Assembly (NCBI GenBank): GCA_946482335.1
Contig: CAMLRG010000067.1
Location: 1-27,101, forward strand
Direction: 5' to 3'
Length of the DNA stretch: 27,101 nt
Origin: an uncultured Duganella sp.
GTDB lineage: Bacteria; Pseudomonadota; Gammaproteobacteria; Burkholderiales; Burkholderiaceae
The notes below the pieces were generated by a model that saw only the letters and a list, made by a program, of their open reading frames with translations, was not told the origin of the DNA and did not search any database. Shown one piece after another: positions 7,813-15,628 of the stretch. Position 1 is the first letter of the stretch; each line of letters opens with the position of its first letter. A program made the translations under genes and the position numbers.

Positions 7813-9768
7813 TCAATGGTCGGCATGGAGGAAGCAGAACGGCTCGGCGCGCGCGCCGGCGTGGCGGTCGAAATAGGTGGCGCGCAATGCCGTGCCGAGG
7901 TCGTGCCGTACGCGCCGGTGGGCACGAATCGCCTCGAGCCGCTTCACATCGTTGATGGGGCGCGTGATGGCGTAGCGCAGCGTGGGCACGACGCGGCCGG
8001 CTTCACCGGCTTCGCCTTCCAGGTCGAAGATCAGGGTGCTGCCGCCGGGGAATTCGAATTCGCCCAGGTCAGGATCGGCCTCGTCGACTGGCACCTTGCG
8101 CAGGCGTTGCGTGACCGAGATGATCAGCTGCTTGAGGATGTCGCCGTCGGGCGTGACGCGCAGGCAGGGCAGCACCGAGTGCACTTCGAAGCTCGGCATG
8201 CCGTCGCGCTTGTAGCGCAGGTTGGGCACGGCACCATCGGGGCGCAAGTCGAGGCCGGTGACGCGCATGAAGTTGTCGCGCTGTTGCGTGTTGCCGGAGC
8301 GGAGCAGGGCATCTTCCAGGAAGTCATGGGCACTGGCGCGCGCCTGTTTCAGCGTGTAGAACACGTCGCGCCGGTTGCGCTGGTAAAGCGAATCCTTGAC
8401 CAGGTCGCCCAGCGTCGCCGCCAACTCGGCCAGGGCATTCCATTGCTCGCCGTCGTATCCGGCCAGCTCCAGTTTGGCATAGGGCCAGCGCAGCTGTTCT
8501 TCCGACAGCGCCTTCAATCCTTCCGGCACGATACCCCAGCGGCGGAACGATTCGATCAGCGCCACGCGGTAGCCGTAGCGGTCGTTGGGCACCATGTCGT
8601 AATCGGCAGTGACCAGGGCGCGCAGGTAGTCGCCGAAGGTGATGTCGAACGGCGGACAGTAATCGAGGGCGCGGATCGACATTTGCAGGAAGTGGCGCGC
8701 AATCTTGGTCGCTTCGGCCGCGAGCGTATCGACCAGCACCGGATGCAAGGCGCCGTCGGGCAGCTTGCCGGTACCGGCGCTGGCCAGCGACACGATACCG
8801 GCCGAGCGCAGCTTGTACATTTCGATGAAGGCGGCGAACATCGCGGCCACCAGGATGGCGCCACGGTCGTGCGGCTCGAAGGTTTGCGCCAGGCGCGTGG
8901 GATCGGGCTGTACGCGGTGCCACATGCCGTTTTCATCGGTCTCGCCGATGGCGTTGCGCAGGGCGCCGTAGCTGCCGGTGGCAATGCCGAACTCCTGTGC
9001 CAGTTCGCCCAGCAGGGACTGCGATTCCAGGTTGCCGCGCGTGTGCGCGATCTGGTGCTTCAGCACTTCAGGGAAAGTGAAGTGCTGGAACAGCGCCACC
9101 AGGTCGGCGAAGGCTTCGTGGAAGGCCAGCGTGTCCGGATGGTTGTCGTCGATGTAGCGGCGGTGCATGCCGTCCAGCAGGGCATGCGTGGTCTCGTGGG
9201 CCACGATGTCCTGCGACAGGCAGGAAAACACCATCCCGCTCGGCCCCTGGAAGTAGCCGAACAGCAGCGCCTTTTTCTGCGGGCTGTAATAGGCGTTGGC
9301 GGCACGCAATGCGTGCGGGTAAATGCGCAGCGCCTTGACGAATTCCTCGTTGCGGTAAGCGTCTTCGCGCGGCGACCATTGCACTTGCCGGCCCAGTGCG
9401 CGTTCGAAATGCGAAATGGTGCTCATCGCCACCGCATACACCATCTGCTGGTGGAATTGCGGGTTGCCTTCGGACGGTGGAAAGCCGTCCTGGGCCAGCA
9501 GGTGTGTGCCGTTCAAGTCCACCGGGTCGTACCAGCATCCGCTGGCGGGATCGTAGTCCACCACTTCCACGTACTCGCCGCATGGACCGGGCGCCAACTG
9601 ATCCTCCCACGGCACGTCGAAGATGCGGTGGTTGATGGCGGCGGTATCGAGCTTGAGCGACAGGCTGGGATCGAAGGCATAGCCGCGCAGGCGGCGGAAG
9701 GGCGGGCGCTTGGCGCCCTGCTCGATGGTTTCCTGGCTGTAGTCGAGGCTGCTGGCTGAGGAGTACAT
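7813..9768 (-). CDS. Thermolysin-like (gluzincin) zinc metalloprotease, second gene of the cassette
   Basis: 651 residues. Seen: HETTH at 191-195 (two zinc ligands and the general base), followed by EAFAD at 218-222, the ExxxD motif that gives the third zinc ligand in gluzincins such as M4 peptidases. The N-terminal 180 residues include RGYAFDPSLSLKLDTAAINH and a tryptophan/aspartate-rich stretch. The C-terminal 400 residues match no domain I can name. There is no signal peptide or propeptide, unlike secreted M4 proteases, so it probably acts inside the cell. The SD AGGAG overlaps the TAG of the patatin gene. The usual reading is a peptidase; the target may be another cassette product or a host or phage protein (inference). 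Confidence 0.82.
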   Translation of the reverse strand: MYSSASSLDYSQETIEQGAKRPPFRRLRGYAFDPSLSLKLDTAAINHRIFDVPWEDQLAPGPCGEYVEVVDYDPASGCWYDPVDLNGTHLLAQDGFPPSEGNPQFHQQMVYAVAMSTISHFERALGRQVQWSPREDAYRNEEFVKALRIYPHALRAANAYYSPQKKALLFGYFQGPSGMVFSCLSQDIVAHETTHALLDGMHRRYIDDNHPDTLAFHEAFADLVALFQHFTFPEVLKHQIAHTRGNLESQSLLGELAQEFGIATGSYGALRNAIGETDENGMWHRVQPDPTRLAQTFEPHDRGAILVAAMFAAFIEMYKLRSAGIVSLASAGTGKLPDGALHPVLVDTLAAEATKIARHFLQMSIRALDYCPPFDITFGDYLRALVTADYDMVPNDRYGYRVALIESFRRWGIVPEGLKALSEEQLRWPYAKLELAGYDGEQWNALAELAATLGDLVKDSLYQRNRRDVFYTLKQARASAHDFLEDALLRSGNTQQRDNFMRVTGLDLRPDGAVPNLRYKRDGMPSFEVHSVLPCLRVTPDGDILKQLIISVTQRLRKVPVDEADPDLGEFEFPGGSTLIFDLEGEAGEAGRVVPTLRYAITRPINDVKRLEAIRAHRRVRHDLGTALRATYFDRHAGARAEPFCFLHADH

Positions 9769-9777
9769 GGGGCGCTC

Positions 9778-10788
9778 CTATTGCAAGAGTTCCGGCGCAT
9801 AGCGCTGCAGGCGCGCCGCCACCAGGGCGCCGCCATGGCGCGCCAGCACCATGCGTTCCGCGGCGGTCAGCGCCTTCAAGTGGGTGCCGATGGCGGAGGC
9901 AAAGGTGGCGTCGCCCGGCTGCTGTTCGCCTTCCGTCGAATCGATGGAAAACCATAATGGCCGCGGTCCGGCGCCGGCTTTGTGGCGGTGTTCGATGCGG
10001 TCGAACTGCAGGCCGCGGATTTGCTCCATCATGATGTCCAGTCCTTCTTTCAGCACCAGCGCACTGGACTCGGTGGGTTCGATCTTGATTTCGTAAGGCT
10101 TGCCGCCATCGCTGACGATCAGGTAATCGAGCTGGTTCTGCTGGCTCAGGCCAGGATTCACGCCCAGGTTGTCGTACACGCCGCCGTCGCTGAGCGTCAC
10201 GTAGTCGCAGCGCACTGCGGGGGCATAGGCATCGGCATCCAGCCGCAGTGGCGGGAACACGGGTGGGAAGGCGGAGGAGGCGGCCACTGCGCGCGCGATC
10301 GGGAATCCGGGTGCGGGCACCACGCCCAGTTCATGCTCGCCCATCTCACAAGGCAGGCCGCCGCCGGCCACGAAGAAGAACATATTCCCGGTCGCCAGGT
10401 TGGTGGAATTCAGGTAGATGCGCGGGCCGCCGGAAAGCTTGTCCAGCGTCTTGCCCTGGAATAGGTCGCGGTCGTAGCTGGCAGCCAGTTTGTCCAGGCG
10501 GGATTGGAAGGGATCGAGCACGCCGCCGATCACCGAGCCGACGGCGATCGAACGCGTGGCCAGGTATTGTTCCAGCTTGTCGAGCACTTGCGGATCGCCC
10601 CAGTGCAGGGCGAGGAAGGCGCCGGCGATGCTACCGCCGCTGACGCAGGACAGCAAGTCGATCTTATCGAGCAGATTGCGTTGCTTGAGGGCGCGCAACA
10701 CGCCAAGGTGGAAGCCGGCGGCGCGGAATCCCCCGCCGGACAAGGTGAGCCCGATGCGCTTGCTGCCACCGTTGATCGTGATAGCCAT
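9778..10788 (-). CDS. Patatin-like phospholipase, first gene of the cassette
   Basis: 336 residues from the ATG at 10788, chosen because GGAGG stands 6 bases upstream; an ATG at 10821 lacks such a site. Seen: oxyanion loop SGGGFRAAGFHLG at 18-29, nucleophile Ser53 in SCVSGGSIAG, and catalytic Asp201 in SDGGVYDNLG. The elbow reads G-G-S-I-A rather than strict GxSxG, a variant I recall from other bacterial patatins. No signal peptide, so cytoplasmic. Patatins cleave acyl esters of phospholipids; in several anti-phage systems (for example CBASS CapV) they destroy the membrane once activated. Here it heads a tight operon with a metalloprotease and an MBL-fold enzyme. A housekeeping lipase role is also possible. 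Confidence 0.9.
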   Translation of the reverse strand: MAITINGGSKRIGLTLSGGGFRAAGFHLGVLRALKQRNLLDKIDLLSCVSGGSIAGAFLALHWGDPQVLDKLEQYLATRSIAVGSVIGGVLDPFQSRLDKLAASYDRDLFQGKTLDKLSGGPRIYLNSTNLATGNMFFFVAGGGLPCEMGEHELGVVPAPGFPIARAVAASSAFPPVFPPLRLDADAYAPAVRCDYVTLSDGGVYDNLGVNPGLSQQNQLDYLIVSDGGKPYEIKIEPTESSALVLKEGLDIMMEQIRGLQFDRIEHRHKAGAGPRPLWFSIDSTEGEQQPGDATFASAIGTHLKALTAAERMVLARHGGALVAARLQRYAPELLQ

Positions 10789-10823
10789 GGGATACCTCCG
10801 CAAAGGTGGCGTGGACCCCATGG

Positions 10824-10889
10824 CTAGGAATCATCCCTAGTGCGTAGGGCGACTCCTAAAGGTTAAACAGTTTAATAGTGAGAATTCTC
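10824..10889. promoter_or_regulatory. Palindrome-rich control region of the patatin cassette
   Basis: Four symmetric elements lie between ubiK and the patatin gene. Two are TAGG-n7-CCTA (10825-10839) and TAGG-n6-CCTA (10845-10858), about two helical turns apart. A perfect TTAAACAGTTTAA lies at 10863-10875 and a perfect GAGAATTCTC at 10880-10889. On the minus strand GTGACA (10896-10901) and TATTAA (10872-10877), 18 bases apart, could be a weak sigma70 promoter. Operator function is inferred. Confidence 0.45.
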
Positions 10890-10909
10890 GCGAATTGTCA
10901 CACTGTTGC

Positions 10910-11152
10910 TTATTTGTCAGCGAGTTTTGCTTCCAGTTCGGCCAGGCGGGTTTCCAGCAATTCCAGCTTGGCGCGGGCCTTGGCCAGCATCTGGGCCTGG
11001 ATATCGAATTCCTCGCGGGTCACCAGGTCCAGCTTGGCGAAGCCCTGGGTCATCATTGCCTTGACGTTTTTCTCAATATCCTTGGCCGGCGAGTTTTCGA
11101 TGACCTGGCTGACCTTCTGTTGCAGATCATTGAAGAAGGCATTCATGTCCAT
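10910..11152 (-). CDS. ubiK: Ubiquinone biosynthesis accessory factor UbiK (BMFP family)
   Basis: 80 residues from the ATG at 11152 (AGGA upstream); a longer frame starting at 11245 would run through the NtrC site and is rejected. An ATG two codons later is also possible. Seen: FFNDLQQKVSQVIENSP at the N-terminus, then DIEKNVKAMMTQGFAKLDLVTREEFDIQ, then a C-terminal leucine/glutamate coiled coil (about residues 50-78) ending in LADK. This is the DUF526/YqiC pattern. Family knowledge: UbiK forms trimers and works with UbiJ in aerobic ubiquinone synthesis at lipid surfaces. It is divergent from the torF-glnK-amtB operon; the NtrC site of that operon lies only 26-44 bases before its start codon. 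Confidence 0.9.
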   Translation of the reverse strand: MDMNAFFNDLQQKVSQVIENSPAKDIEKNVKAMMTQGFAKLDLVTREEFDIQAQMLAKARAKLELLETRLAELEAKLADK

Positions 11153-11177
11153 GTTCTTTTTCCTGAGATGTGAGTTT

Positions 11178-11196
11178 TTGCACCACGGCGGTGCAA
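11178..11196. promoter_or_regulatory. NtrC binding site (strong)
   Basis: Perfect palindrome TTGCACC-ACGGC-GGTGCAA, matching the NtrC consensus TGCACC-N5-GGTGCA at every defined base. It lies about 60 bp upstream of the sigma54 promoter, a normal enhancer position. Confidence 0.85.
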
Positions 11197-11199
11197 CTT

Positions 11200-11216
11200 T
11201 GGATTTAAATGGTGCG
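11200..11216. promoter_or_regulatory. Second, degenerate NtrC site
   Basis: The right half GGTGCG matches NtrC in 5 of 6 positions; the left half TGGATT is poor. Its centre is 21 bp from that of the strong site, two helical turns, which would allow two NtrC dimers to bind side by side. Confidence 0.5.
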
Positions 11217-11255
11217 AAAGGCTGTCGGAACGTCAATTCACGCACGAATTCAGGC

Positions 11256-11271
11256 TGGCACGCATTCTGCT
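11256..11271 (+). promoter_or_regulatory. Sigma54 (RpoN) promoter of torF-glnK-amtB
   Basis: TGGCACGCATTCTGCT has GG at 11257-11258 and GC at 11269-11270, exactly 10 bases apart as RpoN requires, and fits TGGCAC-N5-TTGC with one mismatch. The transcript should start near 11281, about 65 bases before the first ATG. Confidence 0.85.
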
Positions 11272-11345
11272 ACTAGTGCAGGGAAGCTGTTGACGAATAC
11301 TGAATTTTAAACCGCAATAAAAGTTCACTCAAAAGGAAAATCGCC

Positions 11346-12459
<1,114 letters not shown>

Positions 12460-12470
12460 GGGGAACCGTG

Positions 12471-14021
12471 ATGCTACTCAAAAAAATATTGGCGGGGATG
12501 ACTGTACTGTTGGCCTTCAGCGCCGCACTGCCCGCGCTGGCCCAGGATGCCAAACCGGCGGAAGCGCCGGCCGCTGCAGCGACCGCGTCCGCTCCGGCTG
12601 ATGCTGCTGCCGCACCTGTACCTGCTGCCGCTCCTGCGGCTGCCACGCCAGCCGCTGCGGCACCTGCCGAGGCTGCACCTGCCGCCCCTGCCGCGCCAGT
12701 GGCCCAAAAGGGCGACACCGCCTGGATGTTCGTGGCGACCCTGCTGGTGATCCTGATGACCATCCCTGGCCTGGCCCTGTTCTACGGCGGCCTGGTACGC
12801 ACCAAGAACATGCTGTCGGTGCTGCTGCAAGTGTTCTTCATCTTCGCGCTGATCATCGTGCTGTGGTGCCTGTACGGCTACTCGCTGGCGTTCACCGAAG
12901 GTAATGCCTTCTTTGGTGGCTTCGGCCGTGCGCTGCTGGCCGGCATCTACGACCCAGCCAAGGGCTTCGCCATGGCGGCAACCTTCAGCAAGGGCGTGGT
13001 GATCCCGGAGTTCATCTTCGTCGCCTTCCAGGGCACGTTCGCGGCCATTACCTGCGGCCTGATCGTCGGCGCCTTTGCGGAGCGCGTACGCTTCTCCGCC
13101 GTGCTGGCCTTCATGGTGCTGTGGTTCACCTTCAGCTACCTGCCGATCGCCCACATGGTCTGGTTCTGGACCGGCCCTGACGCGATCACCGACGCTGCCG
13201 CAGCGACCACCGAAGCAGCCAAGGCTGGTTTCATCTTCCAGAAAGGTGCGCTGGACTTCGCCGGCGGTACTGTGGTGCACATCAATGCCGCAGTGGCTGG
13301 CCTGGTAGGCGCCATCCTGATCGGCAAGCGCGTTGGCTACGGCCGCGATTCCATGGCTCCGCACTCGCTGACCATGACCATGATCGGCGCATCGCTGCTG
13401 TGGGTGGGCTGGTTCGGCTTCAACGCCGGTTCGGCACTGGAAGCTGGTGACATCGCTGCACTGGCCTTCGTCAACACCCTGCTGGCAACCGCTGCCGCCA
13501 CCGTGTCGTGGGTCTTCGGCGAATGGATCGCCAAGGGCAAGCCTTCCATGCTGGGTGGTGCCTCCGGCGCCGTGGCCGGCCTGGTGGCAATCACCCCGGC
13601 GGCCGGCTTCGTCGGACCGATGGGCGGCCTGGCCATCGGCCTGCTGGCCGGCCTGATCTGCCTGTGGGGCGTGAATGGCCTGAAGCGCATGATCGGCGCC
13701 GACGACTCGCTGGACGTGTTCGGCGTGCACGGCGTGGGCGGCATCCTGGGCGCCATCCTGACCGGCGTCTTCGCTGCACCATCTTTGGGCGGCCAGGGCA
13801 TCTGGGACTACGTTGCCAATAAGGCAAGCGCCGATTACTCGATCGGCGGCCAGGTGGTGACCCAGCTGACCGCAGTGGGCATCACCATCGTCTGGTCGGC
13901 AGTCGTAGCCTTCATCGCCTACAAGCTGGTCGACATCGTGATCGGCCTGCGCGTACCGGAAGAGGAAGAGCGCGAAGGCCTGGACATCACCAGCCACGGC
14001 GAGTCCGCTTACCACGCATAA
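12471..14021 (+). CDS. amtB: Ammonium transporter AmtB with Ala/Pro-rich N-terminal extension
   Basis: 516 residues from the ATG at 12471 with AAGGGG upstream; the GTG directly before it is an alternative. Seen: a signal peptide (cleavage near AQ at 25-26), an Ala/Pro-rich stretch at about 27-79, then 11 predicted membrane helices starting at DTAWMFVATLLVILMTIPGL. The twin pore histidines lie in VVHINAAVAG and FGVHGVGGILGA. A polar tail with EEEEREG ends the protein. Family knowledge: trimeric inner-membrane channel for ammonium, shut by GlnK. The extension should lie in the periplasm once the signal peptide is cleaved; I know of no role for it. Confidence 0.96.
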   Translation: MLLKKILAGMTVLLAFSAALPALAQDAKPAEAPAAAATASAPADAAAAPVPAAAPAAATPAAAAPAEAAPAAPAAPVAQKGDTAWMFVATLLVILMTIPGLALFYGGLVRTKNMLSVLLQVFFIFALIIVLWCLYGYSLAFTEGNAFFGGFGRALLAGIYDPAKGFAMAATFSKGVVIPEFIFVAFQGTFAAITCGLIVGAFAERVRFSAVLAFMVLWFTFSYLPIAHMVWFWTGPDAITDAAAATTEAAKAGFIFQKGALDFAGGTVVHINAAVAGLVGAILIGKRVGYGRDSMAPHSLTMTMIGASLLWVGWFGFNAGSALEAGDIAALAFVNTLLATAAATVSWVFGEWIAKGKPSMLGGASGAVAGLVAITPAAGFVGPMGGLAIGLLAGLICLWGVNGLKRMIGADDSLDVFGVHGVGGILGAILTGVFAAPSLGGQGIWDYVANKASADYSIGGQVVTQLTAVGITIVWSAVVAFIAYKLVDIVIGLRVPEEEEREGLDITSHGESAYHA

Positions 14022-14034
14022 GCTGGAAAACTCC

Positions 14035-14089
14035 GGGTCTGGCACCCAACAAGACATGGCGGCGCCATGTCTTGTCAGGGGCCAGACCC
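14035..14089. repeat. Palindromic element downstream of amtB
   Basis: Inner perfect inverted repeat with 13-bp arms (14049-14061 and 14063-14075) around a single G, framed by outer arms GGGTCTGGC (14035-14043) and GCCAGACCC (14081-14089). The outer arms belong to the same GGGTCTG/CAGACCC family as the element at 15493-15592. Confidence 0.7.
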
Positions 14090-14096
14090 CGCGTGC

Positions 14097-14118
14097 GCCC
14101 CCTTTGGGGGCTTTTTTT
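14097..14118 (+). terminator. Rho-independent terminator of torF-glnK-amtB
   Basis: Six-bp GC stem GCCCCC/GGGGGC with a TTT loop, followed by seven T (14112-14118). It lies 75 bp after the amtB stop and before gshA. Confidence 0.8.
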
Positions 14119-14194
14119 GTTCCAAAGTATCTTTTAATTGCCGGTTTTGCCCCAAAATGGAGGGTCTGCGAATACCAATCAGCAAGGAAGTCAC

Positions 14195-15493
14195 ATGGTT
14201 CCCCATCTCGTCACGGCCCTGACCGGACCGTTACTGGATCTTGAAGAAAAGATCATTGCCGCGACCCCAGCCATTGAACGGTGGTTCCGCCTCGAGTGGC
14301 AGGAACATACCCCGCCGTTCTATGCCTCGGTGGACTTGCGCAATGCCGGCTACAAGCTGGCGCCGGTGGATACCAACCTGTTCCCGGGCGGCTTCCACTA
14401 CCTGGCCAATGAAATGCTCCCCCTTTCGGTGCAAGCGGCGATGGCCGCCATCGACAAGTATTGCCCGGACGCCCGCAACCTGCTGCTGATCCCGGAAATC
14501 AAGCCGCGCCACCCGACCTATTTCCAGGGCGTGGCGCGCCTGATGCAGATCTTCCGCCAGACCGGCCTGAACGTGCGCTTTGGTTCGCTGGACCCGTCGG
14601 TCACCCAGCCGACGCCGCTGGCGCTGCCTGACGGCAACATGCTGGTGGTCGAGCCGCTGGTGCGCTCGCCGAACGGGCGCCGCCTGGGGCTGAAGGATTT
14701 CGATCCGTGCACCATTTTGCTGAACAATGACCTGTCGGCGGGCATCCCGGACATCCTGACCAACCTGCACGAGCAAAGCCTGTTGCCGCCGCTGCACGCG
14801 GGTTGGGCGATGCGCCGCAAGTCCAACCATTTCAATGCCTATGACGAGGTGGCGAAGAAGTTCGGCAAGCTGATCGGCGTCGATCCATGGATGGTCAATC
14901 CTTTCCATGCCAAGTGCGGGGCGGTGGACCTGGCCACGGGGGAGGGGCAGGAATGCCTGGCGTCTTCGGTGGATGCGGTGCTGGCCAAGATCCGTAAGAA
15001 GTACAAGGAATACGGCATCAAGGAGAAGCCTTTCGTCATCATCAAGCCGGACGCGGGGACTTACGGCAAGGGCATCATCACGATCCGCGATGCGGCGGAG
15101 CTCAAGGAATTGTCGGACGAGCAACGCGCGCGCATGACGGTGATCAAGGATGGCAAGGCGGTCACCGACCTGAACATCCAGGAAGGGGTGCCGACCTTTG
15201 AGAGCATCAAGGAGGCCTTCGCGGAGCCGGTGGTGTATATGATCGACCGCTATGTGGTGGGTGGCTTCTACCGCGTGCATGGGGAGAAGGGGCCGGACCA
15301 GAATCTGAACGCGCCGGGGTCGCAGTTCGTGCCGCTGGCGTTCGCGCAGCAGCATGCGGTGCCCGATGTGAAGGCCAAGCCGGGGACCGCGGCGCCGAAC
15401 CGGTTCTACGTCTACGGCGTGGTGGCGCGGCTGGCGCTGCTGGCCGCGTCGCTGGAGATGGAGCGCACGGATCCGGATCCGGAGGTCTATTAA
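14195..15493 (+). CDS. gshA: Glutamate-cysteine ligase, proteobacterial GshA type
   Basis: 432 residues from the ATG at 14195, preceded by AAGGAAG; the longer frame from 14138 starts just behind the terminator and has no ribosome site. Seen: FYASVDLRNAGYKLAPVDTN near 42-61, LIPEIKPRHPTYF near 98, and a glycine-rich IIKPDAGTYGKGIITI at about 282-297 that resembles a nucleotide loop. The whole fits the GshA family of Acidithiobacillus and Burkholderiales (TIGR02049), unrelated in length to the E. coli enzyme. It joins glutamate and cysteine with ATP, the first step of glutathione synthesis, in the cytoplasm. gshB follows after 135 bp, most of it a large inverted repeat. Regulation is not evident. 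Confidence 0.93.
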   Translation: MVPHLVTALTGPLLDLEEKIIAATPAIERWFRLEWQEHTPPFYASVDLRNAGYKLAPVDTNLFPGGFHYLANEMLPLSVQAAMAAIDKYCPDARNLLLIPEIKPRHPTYFQGVARLMQIFRQTGLNVRFGSLDPSVTQPTPLALPDGNMLVVEPLVRSPNGRRLGLKDFDPCTILLNNDLSAGIPDILTNLHEQSLLPPLHAGWAMRRKSNHFNAYDEVAKKFGKLIGVDPWMVNPFHAKCGAVDLATGEGQECLASSVDAVLAKIRKKYKEYGIKEKPFVIIKPDAGTYGKGIITIRDAAELKELSDEQRARMTVIKDGKAVTDLNIQEGVPTFESIKEAFAEPVVYMIDRYVVGGFYRVHGEKGPDQNLNAPGSQFVPLAFAQQHAVPDVKAKPGTAAPNRFYVYGVVARLALLAASLEMERTDPDPEVY

Positions 15494-15592
15494 AACCGGT
15501 AAACCGGGGTCAGACCCAAGGGTCAGACCCCCGCCGGCATACCTGGGGTCTGACCCTTGGGTCTGACCCCGCCGTACCGGTTTACCTGGTTT
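15493..15592. repeat. Large inverted repeat with four GGGTC(A/T)GACCC palindromes
   Basis: Perfect 26-bp arms at 15506-15531 and 15545-15570 with a 13-nt loop. Outer arms of the form AAACC(A)GGTAAACC match with one gap. Each 26-bp arm holds two 11-bp near-palindromes; the four copies start at 15507, 15520, 15546 and 15559, i.e. steps of 13, 26 and 13. It fills most of the gshA-gshB gap. No T run follows, so it is not a standard terminator; it looks like a dispersed palindromic element. Confidence 0.85.
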
Positions 15593-15628
15593 AAGCTAGA
15601 ATCAGTTGTTACATTTTTGGACTAATCC

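Noticed and set aside
7252..9759. 835-codon open frame on the plus strand
   Set aside because: It runs opposite to the metalloprotease and MBL genes and has a His/Gln/Val-rich composition typical of antisense frames. No domain, no ribosome site.
6157..10909. Mobile-element ends around the patatin cassette
   Set aside because: I found no transposase, integrase, tRNA gene or matching direct or inverted repeats at the two borders. The palindromes at 10824-10889 have no copy near 6157-6225.
10910..11245. Longer UbiK with 31 extra N-terminal residues
   Set aside because: The extension would translate through the NtrC site and lacks family similarity. AGGA before 11152 supports the short form.
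12474..14057. 527-codon open frame opposite amtB
   Set aside because: Antisense frame rich in His, Gln, Asp and Gly; amtB is certain on the other strand.
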